NCBI GenBank assembly: GCA_037367405.1
Contig: JAZKJV010000386.1
Location: 1 to 64,000 of the forward strand
Length of the DNA stretch: 64,000 nucleotides
Direction: 5' to 3'
Source of the DNA: Ottelia alismoides
Taxonomy: Eukaryota > Streptophyta > Magnoliopsida > Alismatales > Hydrocharitaceae
Below, one piece after another: positions 24,064 to 36,447 of this stretch; the stretch's first letter is position 1, and each line of letters begins with the position of its first letter. The notes under the pieces were generated by a model. The model ran no database searches and was not told where the DNA came from. It saw only the letters and a program-made list of their open reading frames with translations. A program made the translations under genes and the position numbers.

Positions 24064-24571
24064 CCGACAGTCCTAGACCGGAGTTCTCAAACCAAACCAT
24101 AACCCTAACCCCCACATTCAAGCCCTCCGCGCGTTGCCTTCCAGGCCCTCGGCCCCGCGCTCGCGTCGCCCAGGCCCTCGGCCCTCGGTCCTAGTCCTGG
24201 TCCAGTGCCCCCAGTCTCGCGCGCTTGTGGTGTCTGGTCTCGCGTGCTCCTCTGCGACATGCACTCCTCCTGCATCGTGCACTCCTCCAGCGTGCTTGCA
24301 ATGTCCCTCCGTGCGCTCCTCCGCACCGTGCGCTCTTCCAGCGCACCTCGGCCCTCTGTGCGTCATTACACGCCAGCCTCTTAGGTCTTGTGCGCATTCC
24401 ACATCCTAGGGTTCAGCCAATCCTAGGGGTACTTTCATTATAGAGGAGACTTTCGCCTGCATCTCCACGTTAAGGGTTTGGTTGCTTGAGTCTATACATG
24501 CAACTGAACCCATGAATGTCAGTGTAGACATTCATATCTTGACTCTACAACCATTGTCTTCTATTATCATC

Positions 24572-25378
24572 ATGTCAGAAAGAAAGGCGGATATCCCATC
24601 TACAGGCGCCTTCAGAGGTCCTGCGCCTATTGTGAAGATGGACGAGTCAAATTATGAACTGTGGGCAATGTTGTTCATGAGTATGATGAATTCGACCGGT
24701 AAGAAGCATATTCTTACTGATGAAGAACTTGCTGAGAAGATTGGGGTCAACGCCTCATGGGAGAAAGATGATGCATATGCCAAAGTTTGGCTATCAGGAA
24801 CATTAACAATTGAGATTGCAAATGATATTCTCCATTAAGCCACTGCAAAAACAATGTGGGATATTCTGCCTACTACCTATTCACAGGTAAAGAATGAGAT
24901 GAAGATTCTGCAACTCCAACATGACATCTATACAATCAAGCAGAATGGTCGGCCTCTATACTCATTATACACGTCCTTACGTGGAATGTTTGAGAAGCTT
25001 TAGAGCTTCATGCCTCTCACAACCACTCCAGAGAAACAGAAGACCTATTGAAATGCCACTATGGTTGGTGTATTCCTAGCAGCCCTTGATCCAGAGTACG
25101 AGACAACATGTTCCCAGATCTTGGCAGATTCCACTATTCCTCTGATGGAGGAAGCCTTTCACAGACTGAGTCGTATTATTGTTCCTTCATCTACTACCAA
25201 TCAGACCGCCTCAGCTATGGCAGCATATCGAGGTCGTGGGGGCCATCATCAATTTCGTGGTCATGGACCTCGAGGCAGAGGAGGTCATGTTCGGCCATCA
25301 TGCACCTTCTGCTACCATTCTGGACATACCGAGGACACATGATATTCCAAACACGGATTTCCTACTTCTGTTTGAGTA
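24572..25378 (+). pseudogene. Gag of element C
   Basis: It starts at ATG 24572 (MSERKADIPSTG). The copia Gag (UBN2-type) features are KMDESNYELWAMLFMSMM and ASWEKDDAYAKVWLSGTL, then after a stop at 24836 KTMWDILPTTYSQ, LQLQHDIYTIKQ and a region ending ALDPEYETTCSQIL. The C-terminal basic RGRGG repeats (25220-25290) precede a zinc knuckle, CTFCYHSGHTEDT. Its final Cys codon has become TGA (25340-25342), destroying CCHC. Four in-frame stops are visible. Gag would package the RNA. Confidence 0.82.
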
Positions 25379-25894
25379 TCTGAACAAATTGAACCTCCTT
25401 ATGATTCCTCATTGGATCAATGATTTGATGATTTTGTAGCTCGTCTGAGGGGTATTATTCCTCCATCCGGTCCTGTTGCATCAGCGCCTGCCTTTGAGAG
25501 TCATTCTGACGTTGCTGCTTCTGCATCCACCAGTACCTCAGGTAGTACTTATGCATTCACTAGCAGTAGTGGATCTGATACTTTAGAGTGGATTATGGAG
25601 TCTAGTGCCACACATCATCTGTGTGGTGACCAAGGTCTGCGTACATCCTACCGACAGGTTCCTCCAGGCCATACTGTGATTATTGCTAATGGGACACACT
25701 CCCCGATTATTGGTCAGGGGATATTAGCCTGACGTCATCTATACACCTCAAGAATGTGTTGCACGCTCCTGATTTCTCTATGAATTTGTTATCAATTAGC
25801 CAAATTACAAAGGATTTACATCGCTGAGCAATTTTTGATCCATCTTCTCTCATTTTTCAGGACATCCTTACGGGCAACATCATTGGGCGTGCTT
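25379..25894 (+). pseudogene. Protease region of element C
   Basis: WIMESSATHHLCGD near 25590 is the copia protease active site with Asp-Ser-Gly changed to Glu-Ser-Ser. HTVIIANGTHSPIIGQG follows, and a TGA at about 25730. LHAPDFSMNLLSISQIT continues it in another frame. Two key residues are lost, so the enzyme cannot be active. Confidence 0.75.
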
Positions 25895-26830
25895 TGAGCA
25901 GGGTGTCCTATATCATCTCAGTCGGACCCCATATGCCGGAATCTCCTCTCTTCCTGCTGGATCTGTATCTCCATTCACGTGGAACTTGCACTTTGGCCAT
26001 CTACCTCTTTATAAATTGTGTCGTGTTTTACCTCAGGTTTGACCTCACACGTCCATCCAATGTGAGGCTTGTCAGTTCGGAAAGCATCATTTTCTCAGTC
26101 GTCAGAGTCGGAGTAGTAGCTCCAAGTTTGAGTTGTTTCACGTTGATATATGGGTCCTAGTTGTGTTCCTGATCATCAGGGATACATATTTTATATGGTC
26201 ATTGTGGATGATTTCTCTCGTGTATCTTGGGTCTTTTTGTTAAAGAATAAATCTGAAATTGGGAATATTATCATAAATTTCATAAATGAAGTTCGTAGTA
26301 TCTTTTCTGCATCTGTAAAGATTGTGAGAAGTGATAATGCCTTGGAATTTTGTACTCATACTCTCTCAAATTATTTTTCAACACAAGGGATTATCCACCA
26401 AACATCCTGTGCCTATACTTCCCAACAAAATGGAGTTGCAGAAAGGAAACATCGTCATTTACTTGATGTCACCAGGTTGCTTCTCATATAGAGTCATGCT
26501 CCTCATTCTTTCTGGGGTGATGCTGTCCTAATGGCATGTTATCTCGTTAATCGCATGCCTTTGTCTGTCTTAGGTGAGAATATTCCTTTCTACCTAGTTT
26601 TCCCTGAAAAAGAATTGTTATCTCTTACTCCATGTGTGTTTTGCTCGGTTGCCTTTGTCCACTAGTTGTCTCTAGGTATTGACAAGCTATCTCCTAGGGC
26701 TGTCAAGTGTGTTTCCGTCGGGTGCTCCAGGACACAAAAAGGGTACAGGTGTTATGATCCATTGCATAAGAAATACTTTGTTAGTGCTGATGTTACCTTT
26801 TTTGAGTCTATTATGTACTTCTCTCATATA
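25895..26830 (+). pseudogene. Integrase of element C
   Basis: The HHCC zinc-binding region (NLHFGHLP then CEACQFGKHH, about 25980-26090) is followed by the core. HVDIWGPS with the first Asp is at about 26135; IVRSDNALEF has the second; and NGVAERKHRH has the Glu, 35 residues further on. Then come SFWGDAVLMACYLVNRMP and the C-terminal VSVGCSRTQKGYRCYDP. Stops lie at 26036, 26489 and 26663. The triad itself is intact. Confidence 0.85.
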
Positions 26831-27069
26831 GGTGATCAGTTGGTATCCTCAGACACTGATGAAGCCATATACATGTCACCACCATCACCACCTCCACCAC
26901 TATCTACATCACCTACACCTTTTGTTACAATTTCGGTTCCCCATTGCCACTTTACTAAACCCGTCGGCTTGCTTCTGCTCATGGTCACCGCTCATCATCT
27001 AGCATGCTTGAGGTATGTCCTGAGAATATAATCAATAATGATGGACCCAATGATTTACCTTAGCAGGCT
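26831..27069 (+). other. IN-RT linker of element C
   Basis: Low-complexity Pro/Ser-rich coding remnant (MSPPSPPPPLSTSPTP near 26875) typical of the spacer between copia integrase and reverse transcriptase. Confidence 0.55.
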
Positions 27070-28008
27070 GTGTTACAGAGGACAGATGAGGAGGCAAGTG
27101 ATTTGGATCTGCCTATTGCACTTCAGAAACAGAAGCGTAGCTGCATGTCATATTCTTTTGATCGTTTATCTAGTGAGATCAAGAGCTTTGCCATAGCATT
27201 ATCTGTTGTGGATATTCCACGGAATTACAAAGATGCATTGAAGGACAATAGATGGTGTTTAGCTATGGAAGAAGAGATGGCTGCTCTTCAATCAAGAGGT
27301 ACCTAGAGCCTTGTACCTGCACCTACCGGTGTGTCTACAGTGAGCTGTAACTGCATATTCACGGTTAAGAAGAATGCAGATGGCATCATTGACATATACA
27401 AGGCATGCTTGGTTGCTCGTGGGTTTACACAAACATATGGAGTGGATTATATTGATACATTCTCACCGGTTGCTCACCATTCCACCTTACTGATCCTTCT
27501 TCTGTTGCGGTTACTCGTGATTGGCCATTATTCAAATTAGATGTTAAGAATGCTTTTTTATATGGTGACTTGCAGGAAGAAGTCTACATGCAACAACCAC
27601 CGGGTTTTGCTGTTGAGGGGGAGTGTTCCAAGGTGTGTAGACTTCATAAGGCCATCAATGGCCTTAAGCAAAGTCCTAGAGCTTGGTTCCAAAATCTCTC
27701 AGACTTGTTCGAAAAAAAGGGGTACATACGTTCCAAAGCAGATCATTCCATGTTTATACAGAAAACATCAAGAGGTACTATTGCAATTATGGTGTATGTA
27801 GATGATATTGTGATTATAGGTGATGATGGACATGGAATTCAAAGGGGCGAAAGAAATGTTGGGTCGTGAATTTGCCACCAAGGATCTTGGAGTCCTTAGA
27901 TATTTTCTGGGACTGGAGTTCGCCAGAAATCCACATGGACTAGTAATGACCTAGAGGAAATATGTCACTGACATGCTAAGTGAAAAGGAATGCTTGGATG
28001 CCGACCGG
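27070..28008 (+). pseudogene. Reverse transcriptase of element C, N-terminal part
   Basis: Seen: [96 protein letters not shown] and the catalytic [11 protein letters not shown] (about 27788-27820). After that a frame change follows, with FLGLEFARNPHG and KYVTDMLSEKECLDADR. The gene is cut at 28008 by element D and resumes at 46114 (TTPMDLSMK). Stops at 27304, 27538 and within 27860-28000. Confidence 0.88.
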
Positions 28009-31000
28009 TGATGAATACCCATTCATCACTCTTTATTCTTTTATTTTAGCTACGAAACCTTTGCCAAACACATGTATATTCCTGTAAATATCAATAATTG
28101 TCAAATAGCATGCATTGTGTAAAAATAAAGAATTAGCATATTTTTGTGCATAAATAAAAGAATAAAGAAATAAAAGAAAAATATGGAGATATTTAGAATA
28201 AATATTGAGCGACCTAATCCCAAGGGAGGTCTCAACATGGGCCTGACCGCATAAAAACCAAAGTAGAGAGAGATAAGGAAGCTCATGTGTGCATATACTT
28301 GTAATTAAATAAAAAATATTTTTCTCTAAAAATAAAAAAATGGGTTTGTATTTATATGTATGTGCAAATATTATATTAAAATAAAAATGGGAAGATTAAA
28401 AAGAAAATAAAAATTCCTTTATCATTGTAGATACACCATGTACATAGAACCACTCTTCTATTTATTTATCCCTATAAATAAATATATAAAAATCCCATAA
28501 AAATTGTATATATTATATATTCCATGGTGTAAATAAATAAAATTCATAAAAACAAAAATAAAATAAAAACAACAAAAATAAAAATCAAAATAACCATTGT
28601 ATATATACCATGTACATACTTGTATATATCTATTTATTTAACCCTTGTAAATAATTAATAAAAATAAATAAAAAATACCATAATATTCCAAATTTTATTC
28701 TATAAATAAATAAATTATAAAATTGGAATAAAAATGTATAAAAAATAAATAATTAAAAATCAAAATAAAAAATACAATATTGTATATACCTATGTATATT
28801 ATACTATATTTAAATACCTAATTTTTATTTCAAAAAAATAAATAAAAATCACAAAAAAAATAGTTTATAAATAAATAAACATTTTTCGTATTTTAATTTT
28901 TTCCAAAATCGGCCATTTATTATTTTAAATTGAATCTCCAAATCTTTTTGACGTGGCCACTCCTGATTGGTCCACGGGGGATGTTGACCCCCCAGTCAAC
29001 CCCCCCCGGACCACAGACCCGTGGATCCAGTGCCCCGACCCGATTTCTCCAAATTATCGCCACTTGATCCGAGCTCCAAATCCGTAAACCTCGGGTCCTA
29101 ATCCATATGTGTTCATCCCTGATCCACGCCCGGGCTGGATTATGGGGATCCGTGCTCCGATTTCCTCGCCCGACCACCTTCTAGCCGGACCCCTAGGAAT
29201 ATAAAACCTCAGCTCCGTCGCACTATTCTGTCATCTTTGGCTCCGCATTCTCCTTCCCAAGACCTCCACCACCTTCGCCTGAGTGACAACAGTCGGCCGG
29301 TCGTGTCGCAGCGAGGAGAGAGTGACCCGACCATCGATCCGACGACCTAGCGCCGTCGTGCGCCTCTCCTTATGTGGTGCTCGAGCCTCAGGCATCGACG
29401 GCCCTCGAGGCAAGGACCCAGAGCTTTCCTAGTCGACCTCAGCCATCTGATACGCTTGAGTCTTCCTATCTTTCGCCAATTTCAGTTTACGCCCAATTTC
29501 ATCCTCCGCCTACGACCATTGATTCCGACCACACCAGTCACCTTCTCGATCATCGGAATCGAACCTCACGCTCACGAGCCTCCTCCGCAGCTTCTACACC
29601 CACTCGCACCCCCTGACTCTCCCCAGAGAAGGGTCTTCAAACTTATTCGCCGTCGCTTCGCTGGAGTTCAATCCCCACGACGCACCGACCACCCACCGCT
29701 TCTAACCGGGTCAAGGCACTTTGCCCTCGACCCAGGAGTCTTCTGTGCTACTTTGCAGGTCTGAGGAGGTCCATCTGAGGAGCCCAGCTCCGTCATTGTT
29801 TCCTGGGCTCCTCGGAGCTCCTTTGCATCATCGGATGAGCCTGACCAACGCGGGAGGCCTTGGCGATCATTCTCCACCTATCAGCAGCCCGCGAGGAGGT
29901 CCAACGCGTTCACAGTCCTCCGGCGAAGCTCACCGACGAGGAGTTCTTCCAGGAACCTCCTCCGCCGTTCGTTCGACTCCGGAGTCCCAGATTTAATCTG
30001 GACCGTCCTCTGATACGAAGAGGTGCCCCGCACCAGCACCGTTCGATTACCACGTGGCGGCATCTTCACCGTCCGACGCAGAGGAGAGGAGAGCCCTTTC
30101 CAGAGATGCACGATCCTCCACGTGGCGAGCCCTCCACCGTCCGATCACACCCCGAGGTCCTGCGTTGAGGCGCCACCACTTCCAGCCGTTGGATTCACCA
30201 CGTGGCGCTATCTCAGCCCTCGAATAAATAATAGGGGTAAATATCTCTTAGGCCCCTCTTAGTTTGTCAGTTACGTTCTAGTCCTGTAAATATTTAATTA
30301 AGTTATTTTTGTTCTGGACATTTTGCACTTAGGACCTCGTGCTTATTTTATTTTCATTTGTACCCTTGTCTACGTGGAACACGTGCATCGTCATGTGATT
30401 TTTGTGGTGTATTTGCAATACTTGGGCTATTATTTTGAGGAGTTATGGAATGAAATTTAGTTTTCATTATTTGCATCCATACCCCTGTGCGTGGTTTTAT
30501 TGAACATGAGCTGAATTTCTTGGTCATTTTGCAATTTTCTCCTCGGACTTTTAGCACCTGTTCCTAATAAGTCCTGGGAAGTATTTTTTATTGCACATAG
30601 GTCCCTCCGTGCCCAGGTCACGCGCTTTGCGCGTGAGAACTTGAAAAATTTGCACGAGGGATCTCCAGTTCCTTGTATTTGTTACGTTTCAGCCCTTGGA
30701 ACTTATTTTCTTTGCATTTGGGTCCCTGTGCACTATGTCCTCTTGTTGGATTTAAATAAAATATCAAATCTCATCGAAATTAGTGAAAATTTGACTCGTG
30801 GCTCCTGCCATTGTGTAGAATTTTCACTAATTTTTGGGTACATTTTTCAGCCCTTTTATTATTTTTAAAAATTCAAAAACATCTCTTTTTCTGCCTGCTT
30901 AGATATAAAAATTACAAAAAAATATTAAAGCCTTCTCAACAATTCTAAAAAATTCAGATTTTGTGTATTTTGCTGTGCTTGATTTTCTGACTAATTTTGG

Positions 31001-31694
31001 TCATTTTTGGATTAATAGAAAACATAAAAATTGAAAAACCTTGAAAATCTCATAAAAATTCTAATAAATCATAAACCAAAAATTAATAAATCTTTTTCAT
31101 GATTGTTCCTTGTTGATCATACTTCATAGGAAAAATACTCCAGGCTCTATTGAGATCATTTTATATTTTATTTTGGTCTTAGAATCCTGATTGGACAGTC
31201 TTCAGTTCTTTTTACCTCATTTTATTTTTAAACAATTCTATAAAAATCAGAAAATTATCAAAAAATCACCAAAAATAGTAAAAAAATATAAAAATCCTAA
31301 AATACTTTTATTGGAATTTTTGGAGCTTTTTAGAGTAGTTAAATAATTTGTTGTTTGTGCTTGTTTATATTGTTTTCTTATTTTCTTTATCATTTAAAAA
31401 TCCAAAAAAATCTAAAAATATTAAAAAACTACCAAAAATCATTTCCTTTCATTTTTCTTTATTTTTGACTACTTTGTAGCTGCAAGGCCATCACGTGCTC
31501 TCTGAGTCCGACCCTGATCGCTATACTAGGCTAATCCAATAGCCAGGGCCACTGTCTGTTTTTATTGATTTTTATCTCTGTTTGGTGGTCTGGTCTTATA
31601 TTTTTCTTGTTGACTGATTGATTTCCGAGACTCGGGTCACAACAACCCTAGCTCTATTTCCTTTACCTGAGTCTTGGTCATTTTTCGGTCATCA
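28009..31694 (+). repeat. 5' LTR of element D
   Basis: 3686 bp, TGATGAATACCC ... TTTTTCGGTCATCA. AT-rich U3 (28009-28900), a GC-rich promoter/R part (28950-30230) and an AT-rich U5 (30230-31694). Compared with the 3' LTR from 41930, about 8 differences occur in the first 265 bases by eye. Open frames inside it (for example 29372-29764, 29860-30168) recur in every LTR copy and have no family features. Confidence 0.9.
29199..29209 (+). promoter_or_regulatory. Putative TATA box of the element D LTR
   Basis: AATATAAAACC lies at the U3/GC-rich border, conserved in all other LTR copies here (43113-43123; inverted near 44274 and 45012). It is the likely Pol II start region. Confidence 0.55.
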
Positions 31695-31697
31695 GAA

Positions 31698-31715
31698 TGG
31701 CACCGTTGCCGAGGA
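31698..31715 (+). promoter_or_regulatory. Primer binding site (tRNA-Asp type), element D
   Basis: TGGCACCGTTGCCGAGGA, three bases after the LTR end. Two mismatches to the complement of the plant tRNA-Asp 3' end (bases 5 and 15). It shares the second mismatch with element A, suggesting common descent of this variant. Confidence 0.9.
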
Positions 31716-33067
31716 GCACAACTTAGTAGTCGTATTTTTCCGCGGTTTTTCTTTCTCGCAGTTTTCTGTATAGATCTTTGTAGATATTTTATCTGACTTG
31801 TTTATATCTAATAATTTGGTCTGATCACTCTGCTTGTTTTCTTGCGAGGGCCCGAGGATCGAGGCGGCGACTTTCGAGGAGCCGGCGCAACCGCGGCAAT
31901 CGGAGGCGGCTCCCTTCTACACGGAGCCGCAGGGGAGTGCGAGGAAGTAGCCGAGTGTGGGAGGAGTAGATTAGAGTAGATTAGGTTTATTTTTAGCATT
32001 ATTTGGATTATTGTAATAATACAAGATGCTCAGTAGACTTTTTGAGACTCTTGGGGTTTGTTTCACCGAGCACCGGTGTGCTCAAGGTACCCCTCAGCTT
32101 TTTTGCGGTTTTAGCGGCTTTTCTCGCGGCTTTTACCGTTTATTTCCTGCCTTTCTGATTCTCGCGATTTTGAGCCCCTAGACTTAGGATTTTTGCTTGA
32201 CTGTGACGTAATAAAGAGGATCCAAACACCCTAATAAATCTGCCTGTACCTATAGATCGGTAATTGGACCAACAATAAAAGATTAATAAAATAGTCGATC
32301 CACTACCTTCGAGCCTACGCACCATGAGCCCACCCCGTCAAGCGCTACTCTTGAAATCGACTTGTCGAGAAGAGGAGGGGTGGATCTAGACCGGACTCTT
32401 GCATTGGAGGTTGGTGGTCGATTAGTCGTTCTTTCGAGTAGAACTGCTTACTTAGGGCTCGGTTTACCGCTTGCGTCATTTAGGTAGTTTTATTTCAGTC
32501 TTTAAATTCTACGCGGATCATATTACATGTAGACTGCTGGAGTCAGGTACGCCTTCTATCTCGTGCATGCATCATTGATTTTTCACGCATCAGCTTTTTC
32601 ATCTTCTCCCCCTGTTTTGGATTAAAATAACCAGGAGAACCGAAAAATTCGTTACGCGATTTTGTTTATTGAAAAATACCTAAAAAGAGAAATAATAAAA
32701 TTAGGACTGGTTAACTCTATTGACCCTAAAAGATGCTCACCGAAAAATTTGTCTTGGGGAGAGCAACCCCCTCCTTATCTGGTTTGCTTGTGCGAGAGAG
32801 TGACCCGCACACTAGGTAGAGCCATATCCGATATCTTTCTCGACTGATTACCGGCTCTTTCTGTACAGGACAGTCGGTTGAAAAAATATCGGATTACCCA
32901 ACAGGTCACGTTAATCGCTCTGCTATCCTGACTGATCACCTAATAAAATTGACAAGATAATTGACCGAGCCTTTACGATCTTCAGCTCGCATTGCGTTGG
33001 TGAATCGGGGGTTTGTTTGTGATCATTGTTGTTACCAGATCTCATCCGCCCGACTCACTAGATCACG
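31716..33067 (+). other. Leader of element D
   Basis: 1.35 kb without coding features between the primer site and the Gag start. Nothing else recognised. Confidence 0.55.
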
Positions 33068-34178
33068 ATGATGGGCAGAAGGTCTCTTAGGCAGCCTCTG
33101 GCTGCACCACTTTTTAGCACTCCAGCCCACTCATCTAGGTCAGTTCGTGGGAGCTCAGACCCACTCTCCGCACCCGAGTTCGACTCCACCCTGTTCCCCC
33201 TCGACCACCCTTCTACCATTCCTGAGAGGCCAGTGCCAGATGAGAGACTACAGTCATATGATTAAGCGACACCTGAGTTTGGGTCTTTTGCCTTCGCAAA
33301 GACCATGGCTGGCAGCAGCGAGGATCGCTCCGGAGGTCCCCGAGGAGAGCAGACATTCGTCTTGGACCAGGGTACGATCAACTCCACCCTGATCACCTCC
33401 CTTGACTCAGTTCAGCAGCAGTTGAGGGATCAGGGAGCTTTTATGATAGAGATGAGGCGCGAGATGGAGCAGATGAGAGCTGACCGCGAGCATCGCGAGG
33501 ACAAACCCGATGAGGCGGCAGCAGACGCAGCCGCAGCAGCAGCAGCAAGACCTCCGAGACCGATGCGGGAGTTGCACAACCCCGGATCGACTTTTACGCA
33601 TCGTTGGGTCGTACTTCCAGCGATCGTGGGGACTTCAAGTTCCCCCCGAACACCTTGCAGCTCCTCCCGCGGTTCCATGGACTAGCTACTGAGGAGCCCC
33701 ATCTCCACCTTCAGGAGTTTGAGATGATATGCAACACTATCCACGACCGTCAGGTGGACCAGGATACCATCCAGATGATTGCCTTTCCCTTCTCCCTGGC
33801 AGACAGAGCAGCCAACTGGCTGAAGCACTTAGGGAGATTTGTGTACACCTAGGAGAAGCTCCGCACCGAGTACTTGAACAAGTACTATCCACTCGGGCGG
33901 ACGAATGCAGCGAGGGCCCTGATCAGCAACTTCTCCATGCTCCCCAACGAGCAGTTTCATGAGGCATGGGAGAGGTTCAGAGAGCTTACAGATAGATGCC
34001 CGCACCACGACATCTCGAAGCCGAACCATGTTCAGAGCTTCTTTTGCGGGTTGACACCAGAGCTGCAGAGCCTGGTGAACGCTTCTTGTGGGGGTCCTAT
34101 TTCGCCAAGGACCATGATCAGGTCTGGGCCATCTACGAGGAGATGGTAGAGAACTACATGGTGATGTCCCAGACCTGA
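33068..34178 (+). pseudogene. Gag of element D
   Basis: Likely start ATG 33068 (MMGRRSLRQPLAAP). An in-frame TAA at 33263-33265 interrupts the N-terminal part, which then continues as FGSFAFAKTMAGSSEDRSGG. A Gln/Ala-rich stretch (33510-33560) follows. A 1-base shift near 33590 leads into the Gag domain proper: RGDFKFPPNTLQLLPRFHGL, FSLADRAANWLKHL, EYLNKYYPLGRTNAARALI, FHEAWERFRELTDRCPHH and LTPELQSLVNASCGG. There is an in-frame TAG at 33850-33852 where Trp is expected. A further shift at about 34090 leads to YFAKDHDQVWAIYEEMVENY. Particle-forming protein, now broken in at least four places. Confidence 0.85.
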
Positions 34179-35093
34179 TTGTATACAACGGGACAACCCC
34201 AGCCACAGACCGTGCAGTACCAGAAGATAGCACGGGTTGACACCGGTCCATCCAGTTCGTCAGTGGCAACAGCATAGGCTGAGTCCACAGCCGCCGACAT
34301 GGGGATCATCAGCGAGAAGTTGGACCGAATGGAGATCATTGAGAAGAAGCAGTGCCAGGGTATCACGCAGATGGAGCAGATGGCACAGACTCTGAGTGAC
34401 CTGAAGACACATCTCATGTGTCTCCAGGAGGCACAGACGGCTTCCCAGCCCCGTCTTCAGGCACGAGGCGATCCGAGTAGCTCCGGCAGCTCGTCCCAGC
34501 GCTCCAGCCACCAGCAGCCTAGACAGGTTCACCTTGTACAAGCGGAGCCGTACCAGCAGTCGTATCCCTCTTACCAGTCATCACCATCTCCTGACACACA
34601 GATGGTGTCCTACTAGCCGGATCAGCCTCTGGCAGTACTCCCGCCAGCCCCTTACGAGTCAGAGCCATTGATGGATGTCAACGGGATTTGGTACGATCGC
34701 CCCCAGCCCGGTATCCGACGAGACCATCCCAGATTCCGTTGGGCAGCCGGAGGTGCCTAGCCCCAGCAACAGCCGTCAGGACAGGGTGGTCAGTACAGCC
34801 ATCAGAGAGATCACCAGCAGCAGTAGCCCCCAGTGTACCACCACCACCAGCAGCAGCAGCAGTCACAGCAGTATGGTCCTCGTCCCCATCAGCAGGGACA
34901 GTCTTGGAGGCGTGATTAGCCTCAGCCGCAGTATCATCCCCAGTCATACCCCTCTCACCCACAGCAGTAGCAGCAATAGCCTCACTACCGGAGAGGCTAC
35001 CCGTCAGGTTCTTGTGGGCCATCCTATGAGAACCCCGCCTTAGACGATATAGCCCGCCTCCTTACAGATCAGCAGGCTACATTCCGACGGGAG
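34179..35093 (+). pseudogene. Gag C-terminal low-complexity tail, element D
   Basis: Frame 34299-34616 gives a Met/Glu/Gln-rich, possibly coiled-coil segment (ISEKLDRMEIIEKKQ, ITQMEQMAQTLSDLK). A Gln/Ser/His-rich tail follows to about 35000 (VYHHHQQQQQSQQYGP), with TAG and TGA stops within the CAG-rich stretch. DVNGIWYDRPQPG near 34675 matches DINGVWYNLEPVN of element A, showing which frame is real. No zinc knuckle is seen. Confidence 0.65.
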
Positions 35094-36382
35094 ATGGATG
35101 AGTTCCGCCAGGAGATGCGAGACATTGTGAGAGGGAAGGCCGCCATTCCTGCCCAGATAGAGCCCAATCCAAACAACCTCAAGAGGAAGTCTGAGCAGGT
35201 AGTTTGTACTGAGTATGCCACTCCGAGTGATGTTTTTGGTGATATGTCTGCATATCTTTTTGATACTGACTTTGTCATACTTAGGAACGGTAGGATGCCA
35301 GCAGGAGGTGCCTCGTCTGAGCGACACCCCGAGGCCACTTCCAGAGTGCCCGACGAGGAGGAGAGCGGTATTGAGGCCGCTAGAGATGACGGTGGTACTC
35401 ATGCCACCACGGATACTGATCCCACCGGCGGTACTGACGCTGTCATTTCACTAGCCAGAGGATGTGGTACTGAGGCCACCATTGTTGCTGAGCCAGAGAG
35501 AGGTGCTGATGCCGCACGACATGTCGAGGGTGGTGCTGATGCCACCATTTTCACTTCTGAGAGTCCTGTAGTCTTTCCGTCTGTTATTGTATCTCAAGAC
35601 TTATCTGGCAATAAAGGAAAGGGTTTATTTTATTCTGATCCGCCTGTGGTGCATGACGATGTATGTGTGGATTCTGCCGTGCTTGAGCAGCCGAGACCCT
35701 CTCCTAGTCCTTCATCTGAGAAGGACCCTGTGATCCCCTTCCCTAAAGCTCTTCATATTGGAAAGGGGAAGAAAATCGAAAATCCAAAAAAGAGGCAGCA
35801 GGAAGAGTTTAGCCAGCAGATGATCGATCGCTTTCACATTCAGCTGACTCTTCAGGAGGCTTTGCAGCACATCCCATTACTCCAGCGTTCACTTAGAGAC
35901 AGGACTACAGTTAGGAGGAAGAGGAGAAACCACCACTCAGAGATTCATGTGCTGACCAGAACTACTTTTTTCGCGATCCAGAACCGTCTGCCGGCGAAGA
36001 GGCCAGATTCAAGAGCCCCGTATGTCAGATGCCATATCAGAGAGCAGAGGTTCGACCGTACTCTATTAGATCGTCGATCAACCTACTTCCGGCAGCCCTT
36101 CTCGACCGCTTCGAGTTGGGCATTCTACGACAGAGCAGGACAGTCCTTCAGTTTGCTGATAGATCTGTCAAGAGGCCGAAGGGGTTGCTGAAGGACGTTG
36201 TCGTCACGATTCAGGGCCTGCAATTCCCCGTGGACTTGGTTGTGTTGGACATGGAGATCCCTGAGTCTGTGACCGATACCCCCATCATTCTAGGTCGCCC
36301 ATTCTTGGCCACAACCAAGGCAGTGACCGACCATGATAGTGGGAAGGTATACTTTCGCGTCGAGGGCGAAAGTGTAAAATAG
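35094..36382 (+). pseudogene. Protease of element D
   Basis: Frame 35094-36191 (365 codons) has an acidic spacer with repeated GGTxATT segments, the conserved VIPFPKALHIGKGKKIENPKK, a helix LTLQEALQHIPLLQRSL, and FDRTLLDRRS at the active site. A frameshift exactly there passes to 36029-36382 (SSINLLPAALLDRFELGILRQS, IILGRPFLATTKAV). The Asp-x-Gly-Ser signature, intact in element A as LLDNGSSINL, is broken. TAG at 36380-36382. It would mature Gag-Pol. Confidence 0.82.
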
Positions 36383-36447
36383 AGACGGTCGAGGACAACA
36401 GAGCCAGAGACTGAGCATGCTCAGAGACTACTTCCGATACAGAGCAG

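Noticed and set aside
24105..24443. Cluster of overlapping Arg/Ala-rich frames
   Set aside because: It is the GC-rich leader between primer site and gag of copia C; no family features.
29231..30262. Several 60-130-codon frames as genes
   Set aside because: The same frames recur at 43145-43704, 44067-44249 and 44805-44987 in both orientations because they are LTR copies.
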